Made by a program: the position numbers and the translations under genes
In this document: positions 60,464 to 64,000 of the stretch, piece after piece
Position numbering within the stretch: position 1 is the first letter of the stretch
Layout: each line of letters opens with the position of its first letter
The notes under the pieces: generated by a model
What the model was told of the DNA's origin: nothing
What the model saw: the letters and a program-made list of their open reading frames with translations, nothing else
Database searches by the model: none
DNA from: Tillus elongatus
Taxonomy: Eukaryota; Arthropoda; Insecta; Coleoptera; Cleridae
DNA length: 64,000 nt
Reading direction: 5' to 3'
NCBI GenBank assembly: GCA_964006375.1
Contig: OZ023264.1
Location: forward strand, 18,355,242-18,419,241

Positions 60464-62520
60464 CTATCTTCTAAGCAAGCTTTTAAATAAAGAGTAATAT
60501 GTTGATATGTCTAGAGCAACAATCTGGGATTCACCGTGTAGTTCCATAAACTTGTTCCAAGAATGGGTGACAAAGGAAAGGAGGTCGGCAGTCGATCTGC
60601 GCTGACGGAATCCATACTGCCTGTCGTGGATTAGACTGTGTTTTTCAAGAAATATAAGTAATTCGGTGTTTATATACTTTTCCATCACTTTAGAGACGAC
60701 TGAAAGGAGAGAAATAGGCCTTTCTTGGGGATGGGTTGTACTCGAGCAGTTTTCCAGTTACTAGGGAATATGCCTTTATTTTAAGATATCTGAAACAGAC
60801 AAGTCAGGACATGAGCAAGTTCTGGTGCGCATTTTTTGAGAACAATTGCGGGGATCTCGTCAAGGCCAGAGGCTTTCCTGGTATTAAGAGAAGAGAGCTT
60901 ATTTCGTACCTTTTTAGTTTTGAAAATGATATCCGTCATTTTATGCGCGACATTGGGGACTGTTGGTGGTTGAACATTTGGAGGTGTGTTGAGAGTAGAA
61001 TTGCCGGCGAACAACGAAGCAAAAAGTTCAGCATTGCCCGGGGCGGTAGAAACAATTTCATCCCCTGAGACAAGAAGTGGGAACGTGCTTTTACAGAAAT
61101 TATTCCCAATAGATTTAGCAAGAATCCAGAAGGGTTTGCGGCCGTTTGAGCTTAAGAGGACTTTGTTTTTGATGTGGTTATTAAACGAGTTTTTTGCCTC
61201 AGAAAGAATGCGGACATAGCGGTTTCTTACGTCGTTAAATGCTTGACGATTTTCTTGACTGGGATTGTGTGGAAGCGTTTTGTGAGCTTTGACCTTTTCA
61301 AGTCTGGCCTTGTCACAAGATTTAGAGAACCAGGGCTTTTGAGTGGCTAAAGAGGTTTTCTGTGTACGTGGAATAAATAATTACATGCCAGCTTGGATAA
61401 TTTCGGTGACGTTTTGTGAGATGTCAGAGGGGTCAGGATGAGAGAAGCAGACAGACGCTCATGAAAATGAGGAAAAGTAATCCCGAATTTCGTCCCAGTC
61501 TGCGGAGTTGTAGTGCCAAACGATACGTGGGTGTGATGACTGTGTGACCTCGGGTTGTATTGCGCAGAAAGCAGTGACCATGCCGTGGTCTGAGCGACCA
61601 AGGGGGGCGGTGACTGATATCTTATAGCATTCAGGTTTTGTAGTAAGAAGGAGACCAAAGGGAGTTGAGCTGTGTGTTGGGGTACGAGGAAAGTAAGTAG
61701 GTTGCTGAACCATATTGGCTAAAGAATTTCTGACTGCAAAGGCCTCCGCTGCTCTCCCTTGTGGATCGGTTTTTGAAGATCCTAGCCATTCCTTATTATG
61801 GACATTGAAGTCACCAAGCATAGTGACCTCGGAGGAAGGATATTCAGAAATCGTTTTTTTTTTCAGAAAGGTAGTCAAAGAGCTGGACAAAGTTGTTGTC
61901 GGAAGGTGACCGGTAAATGCAAGAGATGAATTTAGTTGCAGCCCTGAGAGAGAGTTTTACCCATAGTATATCTTTTCTTCCAGCTTCTAAATTGGGGAGT
62001 CTGGTGCAGGGTAGATTGCTACGGGCGTATGCGCACACGCCTCCATGCAATCTAAAGAAAGTAAGGAGCTCATACCCAGTGAAATTAAGGTGATTAGTAG
62101 CTGTTTTGGCACTGATGGGTTCGGTGAGGAAGAGGAGTTGGGGTCTGTTAGCCTGGAGGAAATGGTGGACGGAGTTCAGGTTAGAATTTAGGCCACATAT
62201 ATTCGAGAAGGATATGTTAAATCTTGATGCTGGCGCCCCCTGTACACCCCTCTTCCGGAGATCCGAATGGAGGGGTATTTTACCTCCGGAATATTGTGTA
62301 CAAGGAGGAGCCATAATCATTTTTGCTTATAAGGGAAACCGACTCATACACCAGAAGCGGGAACGTCCGTTGGGACTTCACCGGCCCCTTGATGTATGGG
62401 GTGGTACCTCCTCGGGCGTGAAAAGAATCCTTTTTTTTTTTTTTTGTTCCCTCAGGGCTCGTCCGCGGCCTTGCCGCCCCGATAGCACCGCAACCCTTGG
62501 TTGATTGTGCATACCCCTGG
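60464..62520 (-). pseudogene. Non-LTR retrotransposon, family N1 copy 3 (5' UTR, endonuclease, RT start)
   Basis: On the minus strand: a leader from about 62520, then F-N-I-S-F-S-N-I-C-G-L-N-S-N-L, L-F-L-T-E-P, M-L-G-D-F-N-V-H-N-K-E-W-L and G-R-S-D-H-G-M-V (AP-type endonuclease), then R-K-A-S-G-L-D-E-I-P, Q-Y-G-F-R-Q-R-R-S-T and I-V-A-L-D-I-S where it stops. Frameshifts break it. Unlike copies 1 and 2 it keeps the 5' part and lacks the 3' half. Confidence 0.87.
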
Positions 62521-63059
62521 TCTTACTCCACCCATTCCAAAATCACTGTGCCTTGAACTAGTCTGCACAGCGATTGGTAGGGTGAAGTTTTATATTGCTC
62601 TGTCTCCGGTCTAGAGTGACCGTAGATCAGTTGTCTTTTCCGGTCCAGAGCTATACACTCGCACAAGATGTGACTATTACGTAAAGGAAAATTCCACTAT
62701 TATTTGCTATGGATTGAATTGGATCAATGTCTACCCCTTTAAAAATAAGATTAATAAAGGGACTATCAATTGTCCAATAGTTATGCTTTTCGACATAGTA
62801 GGAGGATACTAAACATTATCATTTTGCATCCATGCCTATTGTTTCGACTAAATTGTAAATTTTAATAATTAATTCATATAAATTTTATTCATTCATTAGT
62901 AAATATTTAACGTTATACTCTTTCGACAATGTGGAGTGTAAAGCAATTATGTTATAATATACAAAGATTTCTGAGTACATAAGAGAGATGTTTCCACCAA
63001 TATTATGAATCAAAACGAGTGTCAAAAGTGAAAGCATAAGGGTTAGCCACCTCTTAAAA
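62521..63059. other. Intergenic sequence, no gene recognised
   Basis: A/T-rich after about 62680; nothing assignable. Confidence 0.4.
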
Positions 63060-63420
63060 ATGCAATGGTGGTTTCATCAACTAGTAAAGTGATGGATACT
63101 GTTTTTGGGGGATTGGAAGGAAATATTGGTAGTTAATGTCCTTCCCGATAGCAAAGCCATAACATAACAATGCCACTCTAGCTTTATTGGTAAACTTTGT
63201 AAGAAAATAAAAAATAGTTCACGAGGAAATGATAACGAAAAAAATGATGTTTCATCAGGATAAGACTCCGGTGCACAAATAAGCAGTTTCGATACTGAAA
63301 TTGTTCGGTGCGAATTTGAACATGTACCCCATACTCTTTGTTCGCCGGAGGTATCCCCATTAACGTTTGATCTATTTCTGAAACTAAAAAAAAATCAAAA
63401 AAGGTTACAGCTGCTATAGG
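63060..63420 (+). pseudogene. Mariner transposase relic
   Basis: K-V-M-D-T-V-F-G-G, then K-M-M-F-H-Q-D-K-T-P-V-H-K (second Asp) and, in a shifted frame, V-P-H-T-L-C-S-P-E-V-S-P-L-T. The arrangement fits classic DD34D mariners, a different lineage from the element at 17420. Decayed. Confidence 0.7.
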
Positions 63421-63461
63421 TTTCCCATAGTAGGTGTCAAATAAATTTAAAATTAATTTGT

Positions 63462-63467
63462 TTTATT
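63462..63467 (-). terminator. Poly(A) signal of the Amt gene
   Basis: AATAAA on the minus strand, about 90 bp after the Amt stop codon. Confidence 0.65.
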
Positions 63468-63556
63468 AATATTTACATCAGTGTAAAGTAGATATCAACA
63501 CAATTTACTGGAATAGGGAAGCCTTAAGTGGCGCAGACTGTATAAAATTATAAGTA

Positions 63557-63759
63557 CTATTTTTGCTTATCAACAATTACATGACCGTGTTTCACAAAAT
63601 GCTCTGTCAAATCAGCTCCAAGAAGTTCCTCGTGAACGCCCATTCTAATTGTTACCACTTTATTAATACACCACAAAAGAATAATTGATGTAATAATACC
63701 CCAAGAAGCAAAACAAACACAGGTTAATGATTGTACACCAAGAAGATACCATCCACCGC
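63557..63759 (-). CDS. Amt: Ammonium transporter, last coding exon
   Basis: The acceptor TTTTTGTAG enters in phase 1. The exon encodes G-G-W-Y-L-L-G-V-Q-S-L, the last membrane helix (C-F-A-S-W-G-I-I-T-S-I-I-L-L-W-C-I-N-K), then R-M-G-V-H-E-E-L-L-G-A-D-L-T-E-H and a short cytoplasmic tail ending V-D-K-Q-K and TAG. The L-G-x-D-x-x-E-H end is typical of Amt/Mep ammonium channels. The protein moves ammonium across membranes. Convergent with the mucin/Ig gene. Whether it is Amt rather than a close paralogue cannot be told from this part. Confidence 0.85.
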
Positions 63760-63815
63760 CTACAAAAAATAATACAAAGCACTAAGATTTTTAAAATTTT
63801 CTTGTCTTAGTTTAC

Positions 63816-63893
63816 CTTTTATCACTCCACTTCTTCCACTTGTGGTGTCTAAAGGATAAGGATCATCCGCGAATATTCCCACAGCTAGAACTC
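63816..63893 (-). CDS. Amt: Ammonium transporter, penultimate exon
   Basis: A 78-bp exon bounded by TTCTTAG and a GTAAAC donor. It encodes V-L-A-V-G-I-F-A-D-D-P-Y-P-L, then T-T-S-G-R-S-G-V-I-K-G, a conserved Amt stretch (V-G-x-F-A-D, G-R-x-G-x-x-x-G) that runs directly into G-G-G-W-Y-L-L-G of the last exon. The intron is only 56 bp. Earlier exons lie beyond the window. The acceptor could also be the TTTAG 20 bp upstream. Confidence 0.8.
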
Positions 63894-64000
63894 CTAAGAA
63901 CAGTAGTTTACTAAAGTAATTTGAAATACTTTCAATATATAGTGTTTCCCAAACTGAATGGGAATGTATTGCTATCTCCGTTATTATCAGAGATAGGGAG

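Overview
This is eukaryotic, almost certainly insect, genomic DNA. The evidence is GT-AG split coding exons, AATAAA signals, very long introns, and a transposon load (Tc1/mariner DD41D, pogo-like, hAT, jockey/CR1-like non-LTR, Penelope-like, Maverick/Polinton-like) typical of repeat-rich insect genomes. A beetle is my best guess, but the sequence does not prove it.

Most of the window is one plus-strand host gene. Seven exons can be chained by eye with consistent splice phases: <1-8369, 13632-13757, 17055-17374, 36391-36556, 44222-44356, 49042-49187 and 52677-52961, followed by a poly(A) signal at 53023. The product is a giant single-pass membrane protein. In order it has a Thr/Ser/Glu-rich mucin-like ectodomain of more than 2,780 residues in one exon, a Cys-containing segment, a furin-like RRKR site, one Ig domain split by an intron, a Cys-bearing linker domain, an ephrin-receptor-like (GCC2/GCC3) Cys-rich module, a transmembrane helix and a short basic, proline-rich tail. 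I do not recognise a named orthologue. At the right edge, on the minus strand, are the last two coding exons of an ammonium transporter (Amt). A further possible minus-strand terminal exon of unknown function lies at 58324-58671.

The introns are filled with mobile elements. The most striking is a 7,200-bp element at 24788-31987 with a 6-bp target duplication (AGTATC), AGT...ACT termini and inverted repeats of about 1.3-1.6 kb, which are the hallmarks of a Maverick/Polinton. It carries a C2HC zinc-finger protein, two overlapping frame-shifted ORFs, a short Lys-rich ORF and a 1-kb array of a 13-bp unit containing CAGCTG. No DNA polymerase or integrase is visible, so it looks like a compact non-autonomous derivative or an unrecognised lineage.

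Other elements are a nearly intact DD41D mariner with 417-bp TIRs (17420-19490), a hAT MITE with an 8-bp TSD (19898-20449), a Penelope endonuclease ORF between 0.5-kb inverted repeats carrying hammerhead-ribozyme-like motifs (11831-13338), a second Penelope relic split by a dead mariner (33400-35880), a pogo-like element with a PHD-like finger (53224-55676), three fragments of one non-LTR family, and a dispersed element family that repeatedly carries long (TA)n tracts. A 1.6-kb palindrome (55935-57535) and a 2 x 167-bp tandem duplication (57920-58253) lie between the two host genes.
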